From the NCBI RefSeq assembly GCF_001715295.1, contig NZ_MDKB01000001.1:5345-69344 (forward strand): a stretch of DNA of 64,000 nt. Reading direction: 5' to 3'. The notes under the pieces were generated by a model. It searched no databases. It was not told where the DNA came from and worked only from the letters and a program-made list of their open reading frames with translations. This document shows, piece after piece, positions 15,084 through 23,800 of this stretch. The position numbers were made by a program, and so were the translations under genes. Source of the stretch: Streptomyces griseus (GTDB lineage Bacteria > Actinomycetota > Actinomycetes > Streptomycetales > Streptomycetaceae). Positions within the stretch are counted from its first letter, which is position 1; the number at the start of each line of letters is the position of its first letter.

Positions 15084-16562
15084 ATGCCCGAACGCCGTAC
15101 CGTCGCCCTTGTCACTCTTGGCTGCGCCCGTAACGAGGTGGACTCGGAGGAGCTCGCAGGCCGCTTGGCAGCGGACGGCTGGGAGCTCGTCGAGAACGCC
15201 ACCGACGCGGATGTCGCCGTCGTCAACACCTGTGGATTCGTCGAGGCCGCCAAGAAGGACTCCGTCGACGCCCTGCTCGAAGCCAACGATCTCAAGGACC
15301 ACGGCAGAACCCAGGCCGTCGTGGCCGTCGGCTGCATGGCCGAGCGCTACGGCAAGGACCTCGCCGAAGCCCTCCCCGAAGCGGACGGGGTGCTCGGGTT
15401 CGACGACTACGCCGACATCTCCGACCGTCTGCAGACCATCCTCAACGGAGGCATCCACGCCTCCCACACCCCCCGGGACCGGCGCAAGCTCCTCCCGATC
15501 AGCCCGGCCGAGCGGCAGGACGCCGCCGTCGCGCTGCCCGGCCACGCCCAGGAGTCCACGTCGGCCCCCGCGGACCTGCCCGAAGGCGTCGCGCCGGTCT
15601 CCGGCCCCCGGGCCCCGCTGCGCCGCAGGCTGGGCACCAGCCCGGTCGCCTCGGTGAAACTCGCCTCCGGCTGTGACCGCCGCTGCTCCTTCTGCGCCAT
15701 CCCGTCCTTCCGCGGTTCGTTCATCTCCCGGCGCCCCTCCGACGTGCTGGCGGAGACCCGCTGGCTCGCCGAGCAGGGGGTCAAGGAAGTCATGCTGGTC
15801 TCCGAGAACAACACGTCCTACGGCAAGGACCTCGGTGACATCAGGCTTCTGGAGACCCTGCTGCCCGAGCTCGCCGACGTCGAAGGGATCGAGCGGATCC
15901 GCGTCAGCTACCTGCAGCCCGCGGAGATGCGACCCGGTCTGATCGACGTCCTCACCTCGACGCCGAAGGTCGCCCCTTACTTCGACCTGTCCTTCCAGCA
16001 CTCCGCTCCCGGGGTGCTGCGCGCGATGCGCCGGTTCGGCGACACCGACCGTTTCCTGGAGCTCCTGGACACGATCCGGGGCAAGGCACCGCAGGCCGGC
16101 GCCCGGTCGAACTTCATCGTGGGCTTCCCGGGGGAGACCGAGGCCGACCTCGCCGAGCTGGAGCGGTTCCTCACGGGAGCCCGCCTGGACGCCATCGGGA
16201 TCTTCGGGTACTCCGACGAGGAGGGCACCGAGGCCGTCGGTTACGAGAACAAGCTGGACGCCGACGTCATCGCCGAGCGTCTGGCCCACATCTCGCAGCT
16301 GGCCGAGGAACTCACCTCCCAGCGCGCCGAGGAGCGCGTCGGCGAGACCCTGCAGGTCCTCGTCGAGTCCGTGGAGTCCGAGGAGGACGGCCCGGTGGCG
16401 GTGGGCCGTGCGGCGCACCAGGCGCCGGAAACGGACGGCCAGGTCGTCTTCACCACACGCGAAGGGCTCGTGCCGGGCCTTATGGTCGAGGCTAAGGCAG
16501 TGGGCACCGAGGGAGTGGACCTCGTGGCCGAACACCACGAGCTTGCGGAGGCGGCCAGATGA
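15084..16562 (+). CDS. rimO: Ribosomal protein S12 methylthiotransferase RimO
   Basis: This 492-aa radical-SAM enzyme adds a methylthio group to the conserved Asp of ribosomal protein S12. The N-terminal methylthiotransferase domain supplies Cys14, Cys50 and Cys84 for one 4Fe-4S cluster. The radical-SAM domain carries CX3CX2C at Cys197, 201 and 204 for the second, and a TRAM domain ends the protein (about 430-490). It is RimO rather than MiaB because it lacks MiaB's signature N-terminus and groups with pgsA. A roughly 40-residue Ala/Pro-rich insert (about 140-182) separates the first two domains. Its stop overlaps the pgsA start (ATGA). Confidence 0.93.
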   Translation: MPERRTVALVTLGCARNEVDSEELAGRLAADGWELVENATDADVAVVNTCGFVEAAKKDSVDALLEANDLKDHGRTQAVVAVGCMAERYGKDLAEALPEADGVLGFDDYADISDRLQTILNGGIHASHTPRDRRKLLPISPAERQDAAVALPGHAQESTSAPADLPEGVAPVSGPRAPLRRRLGTSPVASVKLASGCDRRCSFCAIPSFRGSFISRRPSDVLAETRWLAEQGVKEVMLVSENNTSYGKDLGDIRLLETLLPELADVEGIERIRVSYLQPAEMRPGLIDVLTSTPKVAPYFDLSFQHSAPGVLRAMRRFGDTDRFLELLDTIRGKAPQAGARSNFIVGFPGETEADLAELERFLTGARLDAIGIFGYSDEEGTEAVGYENKLDADVIAERLAHISQLAEELTSQRAEERVGETLQVLVESVESEEDGPVAVGRAAHQAPETDGQVVFTTREGLVPGLMVEAKAVGTEGVDLVAEHHELAEAAR

Positions 16563-17341
16563 CGGGAGCCCCGGCATCCGCGGCAGGCGGTTCCGGCGCG
16601 ACGCCGGCGCCCCGCGGCGGCAAGCTGGGTGCGGCGGCCGTCAACCAGGCCGGCCTGTGGAACATCGCCAACATCCTCACCATGGTGCGGCTGCTGCTCG
16701 TTCCCGGGTTCGTCATGCTGCTCCTGCACGACGGGGGCTACGACCCGGTCTGGCGCTCGTTCGCCTGGGCGGCCTTCGCCGTCGCGATGATCACCGATCT
16801 CTTCGACGGGCATCTGGCCCGCACCTACGACCTGGTCACGGACTTCGGGAAGATCGCCGACCCGATCGCCGACAAGGCGATCATGGGTGCCGCGCTCATC
16901 TCCCTGTCCTGCCTGGGCGACCTTCCCTGGTGGATCACCGGCGTGATCCTCTTCCGCGAGCTGGGCATCACGCTGATGCGGTTCTGGGTCATCCGGCACG
17001 CGGTGATCCCGGCCAGCCGGGGCGGGAAGCTGAAGACCCTGGCGCAGGGCACGGCGGTGGGGATGTACGTCCTGGCGCTGACGGGACCGCTGGCCACCTT
17101 GCGCTTCTGGGTGATGATGGCCGCCGTCGTGCTGACGGTGGTGACGGGGCTCGACTACGTGCGCCAGGCCGTGGTGCTGCGCCGTAAGGGTCTCGCCGCC
17201 GCCCGTGCCGCCGTTCTGGAAGCGGTCACGGCGGCGGCTGAGGTGGGCGGTCCCGGCACGGACGGCGGGCGGCGTGAGGCGGGCGACCGCCGGGCCGACG
17301 GCGTCGCGGGAGGCCGGGACGCCGCGGAGGCCGAGCGGTGA
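16559..17341 (+). CDS. pgsA: CDP-diacylglycerol--glycerol-3-phosphate 3-phosphatidyltransferase
   Basis: The 260-aa integral membrane enzyme makes phosphatidylglycerophosphate, the first step to phosphatidylglycerol and cardiolipin. The CDP-alcohol phosphotransferase motif DGX2ARX8GX3DX3D is complete (DGHLART...GKIADPIAD, about residues 83-105). Several hydrophobic segments span about 30-205, followed by an Ala/Gly/Arg-rich tail. The ATG overlaps the rimO stop by 4 nt and its TGA overlaps the cinA GTG by 4 nt, so the three are translationally coupled. A phosphatidylinositol-phosphate synthase paralogue is the alternative, but the rimO/cinA context favours PgsA. Confidence 0.9.
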   Translation: MTGAPASAAGGSGATPAPRGGKLGAAAVNQAGLWNIANILTMVRLLLVPGFVMLLLHDGGYDPVWRSFAWAAFAVAMITDLFDGHLARTYDLVTDFGKIADPIADKAIMGAALISLSCLGDLPWWITGVILFRELGITLMRFWVIRHAVIPASRGGKLKTLAQGTAVGMYVLALTGPLATLRFWVMMAAVVLTVVTGLDYVRQAVVLRRKGLAAARAAVLEAVTAAAEVGGPGTDGGRREAGDRRADGVAGGRDAAEAER

Positions 17342-17847
17342 CGTCCGCACCGCGGGTGCTGCGGCTGCTCCGGGAACGCGGTGAGACGCTCGCCGTGGCC
17401 GAGTCCCTGACCGGCGGCCTGGTGGCCGCGGAGCTGACCTCGGTGCCGGGTGCCTCGGAGTCCTTCCGCGGGTCCGTGACGGCGTACGCGACCGCCCTGA
17501 AGGAGCGGTTGCTGGGCGTCGACGGGACGCTGCTCGCCGAGCGCGGCGCGGTCGATCCCGATGTCGCCGGTGCGATGGCCGCGGGTGTGCGGCAGGCGCT
17601 GGGCGCGGACTGGGGGGTGTCGACCACGGGTGTAGCCGGTCCCGCACCCCAGGACGGCAAGCCCGTGGGAACGGTCTACGTGGCCGTGTCGGGACCCGGT
17701 GGCGTACAGAAAGTCGCCGAGCTGAGGTTGAACGGCGGGCGGGCGGACATCCGTAAAGAGAGTGTACGGAGCGTGCTCGACCTGCTCTCCGGCGAACTCG
17801 GCGAAAATGCGAGGGCACAGGATACGGAACAGAACGGGGGGACTTGA
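17338..17847 (+). CDS. cinA: CinA C-terminal family nicotinamide-nucleotide amidohydrolase (PncC-type)
   Basis: The 169-aa protein is the stand-alone C-terminal CinA domain, without the N-terminal COG1058 domain of full-length CinA. Family members deamidate nicotinamide mononucleotide to nicotinic acid mononucleotide. The signature AESLTGGLVAAELT is at about 20-33 and STTGVAGP at about 100-107. The GTG start overlaps the pgsA stop. The pgsA-cinA-HTH regulator order is conserved in actinobacteria. Cytoplasmic; the last 20 residues are poorly ordered. Confidence 0.88.
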   Translation: MTSAPRVLRLLRERGETLAVAESLTGGLVAAELTSVPGASESFRGSVTAYATALKERLLGVDGTLLAERGAVDPDVAGAMAAGVRQALGADWGVSTTGVAGPAPQDGKPVGTVYVAVSGPGGVQKVAELRLNGGRADIRKESVRSVLDLLSGELGENARAQDTEQNGGT

Positions 17848-17956
17848 TGTTTGCAGCCCTGAGTGAACACGACATCGCTCCCCGCACGGCCGCAGCGCGA
17901 GGCGGTACGGTGGGGCGTGAAGGATGCGGCTACGCGGTCCGAGGAGGGAGCCACCG

Positions 17957-18340
17957 ATGATTCTGCTCCGTCGCCTGCTTGGTGACGTGCTGCGTCGGCA
18001 ACGCCAGCGCCAAGGCCGTACTCTGCGCGAAGTCTCCTCGTCCGCCCGAGTCTCGCTCGGCTATCTCTCCGAGGTGGAGCGGGGGCAGAAGGAGGCATCC
18101 TCCGAACTGCTCTCCGCCATTTGCGACGCGCTTGACGTACGGATGTCCGAGCTCATGCGTGAAGTGAGCGATGAGCTGTCGCTGGCGGAGCTGGCCGAGT
18201 CGGCAGCAGCCAGTGACCCGGTACCTGTGCCGGTACGCCCCATGCTCAATTCCGTCTCCGTGTCGTCGGTCGCAGGTGTGCCGACGGGGCGGGTGACCAT
18301 CAAGGCGCCCGCGGAAGCGGTGGACGTCGTCGCCGCCTGA
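17957..18340 (+). CDS. clgR: ClgR, transcriptional activator of clp and lon
   Basis: The 127-aa protein has an XRE-type HTH at about 10-68 ([22 protein letters not shown]) and an acidic, helical C-terminal half. Family knowledge: ClgR activates clpP1clpP2, clpC and lon and is itself a Clp protease substrate. The chain ends in Ala-Ala (DVVAA), fitting the C-terminal degron described for ClgR. ATG at 17957 follows GGAGGAG by 6 nt. The position directly after pgsA and cinA is the same as for mycobacterial clgR, supporting orthology. Confidence 0.88.
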   Translation: MILLRRLLGDVLRRQRQRQGRTLREVSSSARVSLGYLSEVERGQKEASSELLSAICDALDVRMSELMREVSDELSLAELAESAAASDPVPVPVRPMLNSVSVSSVAGVPTGRVTIKAPAEAVDVVAA

Positions 18341-18363
18341 CCTGCGTGGTCCGTGGTGAACGG

Positions 18364-18400
18364 AGCCCCGGTCCTCCCTTTGTGGGAGGGCCGGGGCTTT
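18364..18400 (+). terminator. Terminator after clgR
   Basis: A long GC-rich stem (AGCCCCGG...CCGGGGCT, with the inner pair CCTCCC/GGGAGG) closes on a small loop and is followed by TTTCGGGTTT. Confidence 0.82.
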
Positions 18401-18555
18401 CGGGTTTCCGGGTGTGGGACGCGGGTCGCCGGGCAGGCGAGCAGCGAGGCCGGGGGCCGTCCCGTACCGGGATGGCCGCCCGAATGACTCTTTTGTGTCA
18501 TATATGCCATCGTGGACGAGTGGTATGCCGAACAGCTACCTGATCGGAGAAGTGC

Positions 18556-19026
18556 ATGTCTGTCGTGAAGAGCCCGCTGACCGAGGACGATCGCAAGGTC
18601 GTCGGAGACGCGCTGCAGGGTGCCCTCGTCGACCTGATCGACCTCTCGCTGGTGGCGAAGCAGGTCCACTGGAACGTCGTGGGGCCGCGCTTCCGGTCCG
18701 TCCATCTCCAGCTCGACGAGGTCGTGGACACGGCGCGGCAGCATTCGGACACGGTCGCGGAGAGGGCCTCGGCGGTCGGTGTCAACCCGGACGGGCGGTC
18801 CAGGACACTTGCGCAGACCACGGCCATCGACATCGTGCCCGACGGCTGGATCAAGGACGTGGAAGCCGTAAAGGTCCTGGTGGACGCCCTGCGTGTGGTG
18901 ATCGACCGGATGCGGGAGCGGATCGACGCGACCGCCGATCCCGATCCCGTCAGCCAGGACATCCTGATCACGCTGACGGCCGATCTCGAGAAGCACGCCT
19001 GGATGTTCCAGGCGGAGAGTGCCTGA
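18556..19026 (+). CDS. dpsB: Dps-family DNA-binding ferritin-like protein
   Basis: The 156-aa protein is a four-helix ferritin-like Dps, which oxidises and stores iron in a dodecamer and protects or compacts nucleoids under stress. The inter-subunit ferroxidase ligands are visible in KQVHWNVVG and LQLDEVVD (about 35-60). The N-terminal tail is short and the C-terminal tail very short (EKHAWMFQAESA), which argues against a long DNA-binding tail. I match it to DpsB of S. coelicolor (SCO5756) from position and tail architecture. ATG at 18556 is preceded by TCGGAGAAG. An unusually AT-rich stretch (18485-18510) upstream probably includes the promoter. Confidence 0.85.
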   Translation: MSVVKSPLTEDDRKVVGDALQGALVDLIDLSLVAKQVHWNVVGPRFRSVHLQLDEVVDTARQHSDTVAERASAVGVNPDGRSRTLAQTTAIDIVPDGWIKDVEAVKVLVDALRVVIDRMRERIDATADPDPVSQDILITLTADLEKHAWMFQAESA

Positions 19027-19123
19027 CAGGGGCTCGCCGCAGGAGCTGCGTGGTGCGTACAGGCCGCGCGGCACCCGCACCGAGTACCGACCATCGAGCC
19101 CGCCGACGACCGAGGAGTGCGAC

Positions 19124-19318
19124 ATGAGTGACGACAAGGCCATGGACAAGATGAAGGGCAAGGCCAAGGAGGCGACGGGCAAGCTCACGGGCGACCGCCG
19201 CAAGGAGGCCGAGGGCAAGACCGACCAGGCGAAAGCCAAGGCCGGCGGTGCCCTGGACGAGGCAGGCGAGCGCGCCAAGGGCATGAAGGACTCCCTGTCC
19301 GACGACGACCGCCGCTGA
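19124..19318 (+). CDS. CsbD-like stress protein
   Basis: The 64-aa, highly charged, helix-forming protein fits the CsbD family: MKGKAKEATGKLTGD is the family signature and an Asp/Arg-rich end (SDDDRR) follows. CsbD is a SigB-controlled general stress protein in Bacillus with unknown biochemistry. ATG at 19124 follows CGAGGAG. It lies 97 nt after the Dps gene on the same strand, and both may answer the same stress regulon (inference). A strong stem-loop follows. Confidence 0.85.
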   Translation: MSDDKAMDKMKGKAKEATGKLTGDRRKEAEGKTDQAKAKAGGALDEAGERAKGMKDSLSDDDRR

Positions 19319-19360
19319 ACCACCGGCCCTGCCCGGCCGTCGCGGCCCGGGGGGCTCCGC

Positions 19361-19395
19361 GTGTGCCCCCGCCGATCTGTCCGGCGGGGGCACAC
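19361..19395 (+). terminator. Hairpin terminator after the CsbD-like gene
   Basis: A perfect 14-bp stem (19361-19374 with 19382-19395) encloses a 7-nt loop. There is no T tract, which is common for terminators in high-GC actinobacteria. Confidence 0.7.
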
Positions 19396-19590
19396 GTGTG
19401 TGCGAGCGGGATGCAGGGTGCCCGGTCCCGGGGGAAACTGCCGGAGAGGGCCGTGACGCACCTCTCCCGCTACACGGCCCGAGGAGAGCGCGCGCCGTCG
19501 TCTCTTGCGCGCCGCGCACGCCGGTCGTGCACCGGTGCGCCCTCCCCTCAGGCAATCGAGCCGTACTAGCGTCGGCCGGAGGAGGCAGCC

Positions 19591-19869
19591 ATGGTGCGGC
19601 GATGGGTGCCGGCGGTTGTCCTCGGCGGCGTGTGGTGGTGGGCCGTGCTGCGCATAGTGCTGGAGCCGGAGCGGACGGGTCTGGTCGAGGGTGCGGTGGC
19701 AGCGGGCGGGTGGGGGCTGAGCCTGCTGCCTGTTCATGTGGCGGGGGCCGTCCGGCCCCCGCGTGCGTCGGGGGAGAGCGCCGGTGGGTCCCGGCGGGAG
19801 CCGGCGGCCGGTGACGGGGGGCCGGAGGACACGGACGGTGGAGCGGGGCGCGACAGGCCCGTTCCCTGA
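19591..19869 (+). CDS. Small hypothetical membrane protein
   Basis: I do not recognise a named family. The 92-aa product starts with a Trp-rich hydrophobic helix (about 5-25) and a second hydrophobic stretch (about 32-53), then a Gly/Arg/Glu-rich disordered tail, so a two-helix membrane protein is likely. GGAGGAGGC stands just before ATG 19591, and a TAGCGT hexamer lies upstream at about 19567-19572. It is convergent with the glycosylase gene. Confidence 0.6.
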   Translation: MVRRWVPAVVLGGVWWWAVLRIVLEPERTGLVEGAVAAGGWGLSLLPVHVAGAVRPPRASGESAGGSRREPAAGDGGPEDTDGGAGRDRPVP

Positions 19870-19944
19870 GGACTCGTCTCCGCGGAGATCTCCCCGGTGT
19901 ACGGGCGGCCGGGCGGGGCCCGGTCTGCGGGCGGGCAGCCAGGC

Positions 19945-20754
19945 TCAGCCTGGAGGACCGGACTGGCAGCGTGGGCACCAGTAGGTGGGGCGGGAGTCCT
20001 GGTCCGCCTTGCGGACGGGGGTGCGGCAGCGCAGACAGGGACGGCCCGCCCTGCCGTAGACGAAGAGGGGCTCCCGGGCCCGCGGGTGGGGCTGTGCGGC
20101 GGTGGGACCACCGGTCGTGGTCCGCCTGGGGCGGTCGCGATTGGCCTCCAGCAGGTGCTTGGCCGTGGCCACGAGGTGCTCGGCGAGGGGCACGGGGAGG
20201 TCGCCCACCGGCAGCCAGGGTGTGACGCGGGCCAGGAAGCAGAGCTCGCACTTGTACACGTTGCCGATGCCGGCCAGGTTGCGCTGGTCCAGGAGCGCCT
20301 CCCCGAGGGGGCGCGCTGGCTGCGCGAGGAGGTTGCGCAGCGCGGCCTCCGGGTCCCAGTCCGGGCCGAGCAGATCGGGGCCCAGGTGCCCGACGACCTG
20401 CCCCTCGTCCCGGGTGCGCAGCAGTTCGAGTACGGGCAGCCGGTAGCCGACGGCCGTACGCTCGGCGGTGGCGAGGATCGCACGGATCTGGTGGCCCGGG
20501 CCGCCGCGCCAGCGCTCGCCCGGAGCAAAGACGCGCCAGGCACCGTCCATCCGCAGATGGCTGTGCAGGGTGAGTCCGTCCTCGACGCGCGTGAGCAGGT
20601 GTTTGCCGCGCGCGGTGACGTCCAGGACCGTGCGGCCGGACAGGTCGGCCGTGGCGAAGCGGGGGACGCGCAGATCCGACCGGGTCAGGACGTGGCCGGT
20701 GAGCGCGGCGTCGAGACGCTTGGCGGTCTGCAGGACGGTGTCACCTTCGGGCAT
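19945..20754 (-). CDS. nei2: Fpg/Nei-family DNA glycosylase/AP lyase (Nei2 type)
   Basis: The 269-aa base-excision repair enzyme removes oxidised bases and cleaves the AP site. It begins MPEGDT, giving the catalytic N-terminal Pro and Glu after Met removal. The helix-two-turn-helix (about 140-190, QRNLAGIGNVYKCE) and a C-terminal zinc finger CX2C...CX2C (about 235-263) are complete. The lhr helicase gene lies 99 nt upstream on the same strand; nei2-lhr neighbours also occur in mycobacteria, suggesting joint repair work. CATCAT ends 6 nt before the ATG and may be the -10 of a leaderless transcript. Confidence 0.88.
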   Translation of the reverse strand: MPEGDTVLQTAKRLDAALTGHVLTRSDLRVPRFATADLSGRTVLDVTARGKHLLTRVEDGLTLHSHLRMDGAWRVFAPGERWRGGPGHQIRAILATAERTAVGYRLPVLELLRTRDEGQVVGHLGPDLLGPDWDPEAALRNLLAQPARPLGEALLDQRNLAGIGNVYKCELCFLARVTPWLPVGDLPVPLAEHLVATAKHLLEANRDRPRRTTTGGPTAAQPHPRAREPLFVYGRAGRPCLRCRTPVRKADQDSRPTYWCPRCQSGPPG

Positions 20755-20853
20755 GCCTCCATGATGCGCGGCCCGGGGCCGCGGCGGCGCCGGCGGCAGG
20801 GCGCCGGCCTCCTGCCGGCCTCACGCACCTGCTGTCTCACGCGCCCGCCCGCC

Positions 20854-23800
20854 TCACGCGCGCAGGCGCAGCCCTCGCGGGGTGGCGAGGAATCCGGCCT
20901 CCTCCAGCGTGCGCCCCAGGGGGGAGGTGAGGGAGGACGCCCCGTTGGTGCGCTCCACCGTGACGGTGCCGAGCGCCCCCGCACGGGCCGCCGACGCGAG
21001 TGCTTCGGCGGCTGCCCGAAGTGCGGGGTCTGCCGGGTCCGTGGGCCACGCGAGCAGGGTCTTGCCGCCGCGTTCCATGTACAGCGTCAGCTCGCCGTCG
21101 ACGAGGACCACCAGGGCCCCCGCCTTGCGGCCCGGCTTGTGCCCGGCCCCGTCCGGTGACTCGGGCCAGGGAAGAGCCGCGCCGTAGGCGTTGGCCGGGT
21201 CGGCCGCGGCGAGGACCTGGGCGCGGGGAGCCGCACCGGGCTCCGCGCGGTCGCGGGCCGTGGACACGGCCCTGAGCCGGTCCACGGCGCCCTCCATCGC
21301 GAACTGGGCCGCTCCCAGGCCTTCGACGACGTATCCGCGGCGGGCCTGCCCGCTGTCCTCGAAGGCGGCGAGGACGCGGTAGATGGCGGAGAACCCGCCC
21401 TCCACGCCCTCGGCCTGCACCGCGCCGCGTGTCACCACACCGTGGCGGTCCAGGAGTGTCCGGGCCAGGGCGTGGGCGCGGTGGGTCGGCTCCGGCTCGG
21501 CCGGGGGCAGCAGCGACCAGCGCCCCGAGACCGTCGGAGGGCCGGTTCGGGACCCGGGGCGGGCGGCGGCGGTGAGCGAACCGTAGCGGCCGCGCGGGAC
21601 GCTGCGCCGGGCGCGGTGGGCGGTGGAGCCGGCCGTGCGCCCCGAACCGAGCAGCGAGCGCAGGGGGGCCAGGGTGTCGTTGGTGAGACGGCCGGACCAG
21701 ACCAGGTCCCAGAGGGCTTCGGCCAGGTGGGGGTCGGTGCAGTCGGGGTGGGTGGTGGCGCGGACCTGATCGGTGATCTGACGGAAGAAGAGGCCGTACC
21801 CGCCGGAAAGGGCTGTGAGGACCGACTCGTGCAGCGATGTCTGCTCCAGCGGGCGGGGCGGCGGCAGGAGGAGCGGGGCGCTGTCGGCGAGGTAGAGGGA
21901 GAGCCAGCCGTCCTTCCCCGGGAGGGCGCCCGATCCCGCCCAGACGACCTCTCCGGTGGTCGTCAGCTCGTCCAGCAGCGCGGGGGTGTACCCCGCGACA
22001 CGGCTCGGCAGGATCAGCTTCTCCAGCGCCGACGCGGGAACCGGCGCTCCCTGCAACTGTTCGACAGCGCGGGCCAGTCCGTCGATCCCGCGCAGGCTGC
22101 TGTCACCGAGGTGCTGCCACTGGGGGAGGAAGCCGGCCAGGGCGGCGGGCGGAACCGGTTCCAGCTCCTGGCGTAGTGCGGCCAGCGAGCGGCGGCGCAG
22201 ACGGCGCAGGACCGTGGCGTCGCACCACTCCTGGCCGATGCCCGCCGGGTGGAACTCCCCCTGGACCACGCGTCCCGAGGCCGCGAGGCGCTGCAGCGCG
22301 CCCTCGGTGACGGCGGCGCCCAGGCCGAAGCGGCCCGCCGCCTGCGTGGTGGTGAACGGGCCGTGCGTCCGGGCGTGGCGGGCGAGGAGGTCGCCGAGCG
22401 GATCCTTCACCGGTTCGGTGAACGCCTCGGGCACACCTACCGGCAGCGCCGTACCGAGCGCGTCCCGCAGGCGGCCCGCGTCCTCGATCGCCGCCCAGTG
22501 GGGGGACCCGCCGATGCGGACCTGTATGGCGCGCCGGGCGGTCGCCAGCTCAGGGGCCCAGTGCGGCTCGGCGCCGCGCTCGGCCAGTTCGGAGTCCGTG
22601 AGGGGGCCGAGGACCCGCAGCAGGTCGGCGACGCCTTCGACGTCCTTGATCTTCCTGTCGTCGGTCAGCCACTGCAGCTCGCGCTCGAGTTCGCCGAGGA
22701 CGTCGGCGTCGAGCAGCTCGCGCAGCTCCGCCTGGCCGAGCAGTTCGGCCAGCAGGTGGGAGTCGAGCGAGAGCGCGGCGGCCCGGCGCTCGGCGAGCGG
22801 GGAGTCGCCCTCGTACAGGAACTGGGCGACGTAGCCGAAGAGGAGGGAGCGTGCGAAGGGGGAGGGTTCGGGAGTGGTCACCTCCACCAGGCGGACGCGG
22901 CGGGCCTCCAGATCGCCCATCAGTTCGGTGAGGCCGGGGACGTCGAAGACGTCCTGGAGGCACTCGCGTACCGCTTCCAGGACGATCGGGAACGAGCCGA
23001 ACTCGGATGCCACCTGCAGCAGTTGGGACGCGCGCTGGCGCTGCTGCCACAGGGGGGTGCGCTTACCGGGGCTGCGTCGCGGCAACAGCAGGGCGCGAGC
23101 CGCGCATTCGCGGAACCGGGAGGCGAACAGGGCTGAGCCGCCCACCTGGTCGGTGACGACCTGGCTGATCTCCCCCTTGTCGAAGACCACGTCGGCGGCG
23201 GCGACGGGCGGCTGCTCGCTGTCGAACCCGGCTCCTGGAAGGCCCCGCTCCTGTCCGCCGCCGGGCGCCCGGCCCGCCCCGCTTTCGGGGTCCGTTCCGG
23301 CCGGGTCGAAGTCGAAGAGGTCCAGGCCCATCAGGTCGGCGTCGGGCAGCCGCAGCACGATGCCGTCGTCCGCGTGCATGACCTGGGCGTCCATGCCGTA
23401 CCGCTCGGCCAGCCGCGCCGACAGCGCCAGTGCCCACGGCGCGTGCACCTGGGCACCGAACGGTGAGTGCACCACGACCCGCCAGTCGCCCAGTTCGTCC
23501 CGGAACCTCTCGACGAGAACGGTCCGGTCGTCCGGGACATGACCGCAGGCCCGGCGTTGCTCGTCCAGGTAGGAGAGGACGTTGCCGGCCGCCCAGTCGT
23601 CGAGTCCGGCCGCGAGCAGCCGGAGCCGGGCGTCCTCCGCGGACAGTCCGCCGATCTCCCGCAGGAACGCGCCCAGCGCCCGCCCCAGCTCCAGCGGACG
23701 GCCCAGCTGGTCACCCTTCCAGAACGGCAGCCGGCCCGGCACCCCGGGGGCGGGCGAGACCAGGACCCGGTCCCGGGTGATGTCCTCGATACGCCAGGAC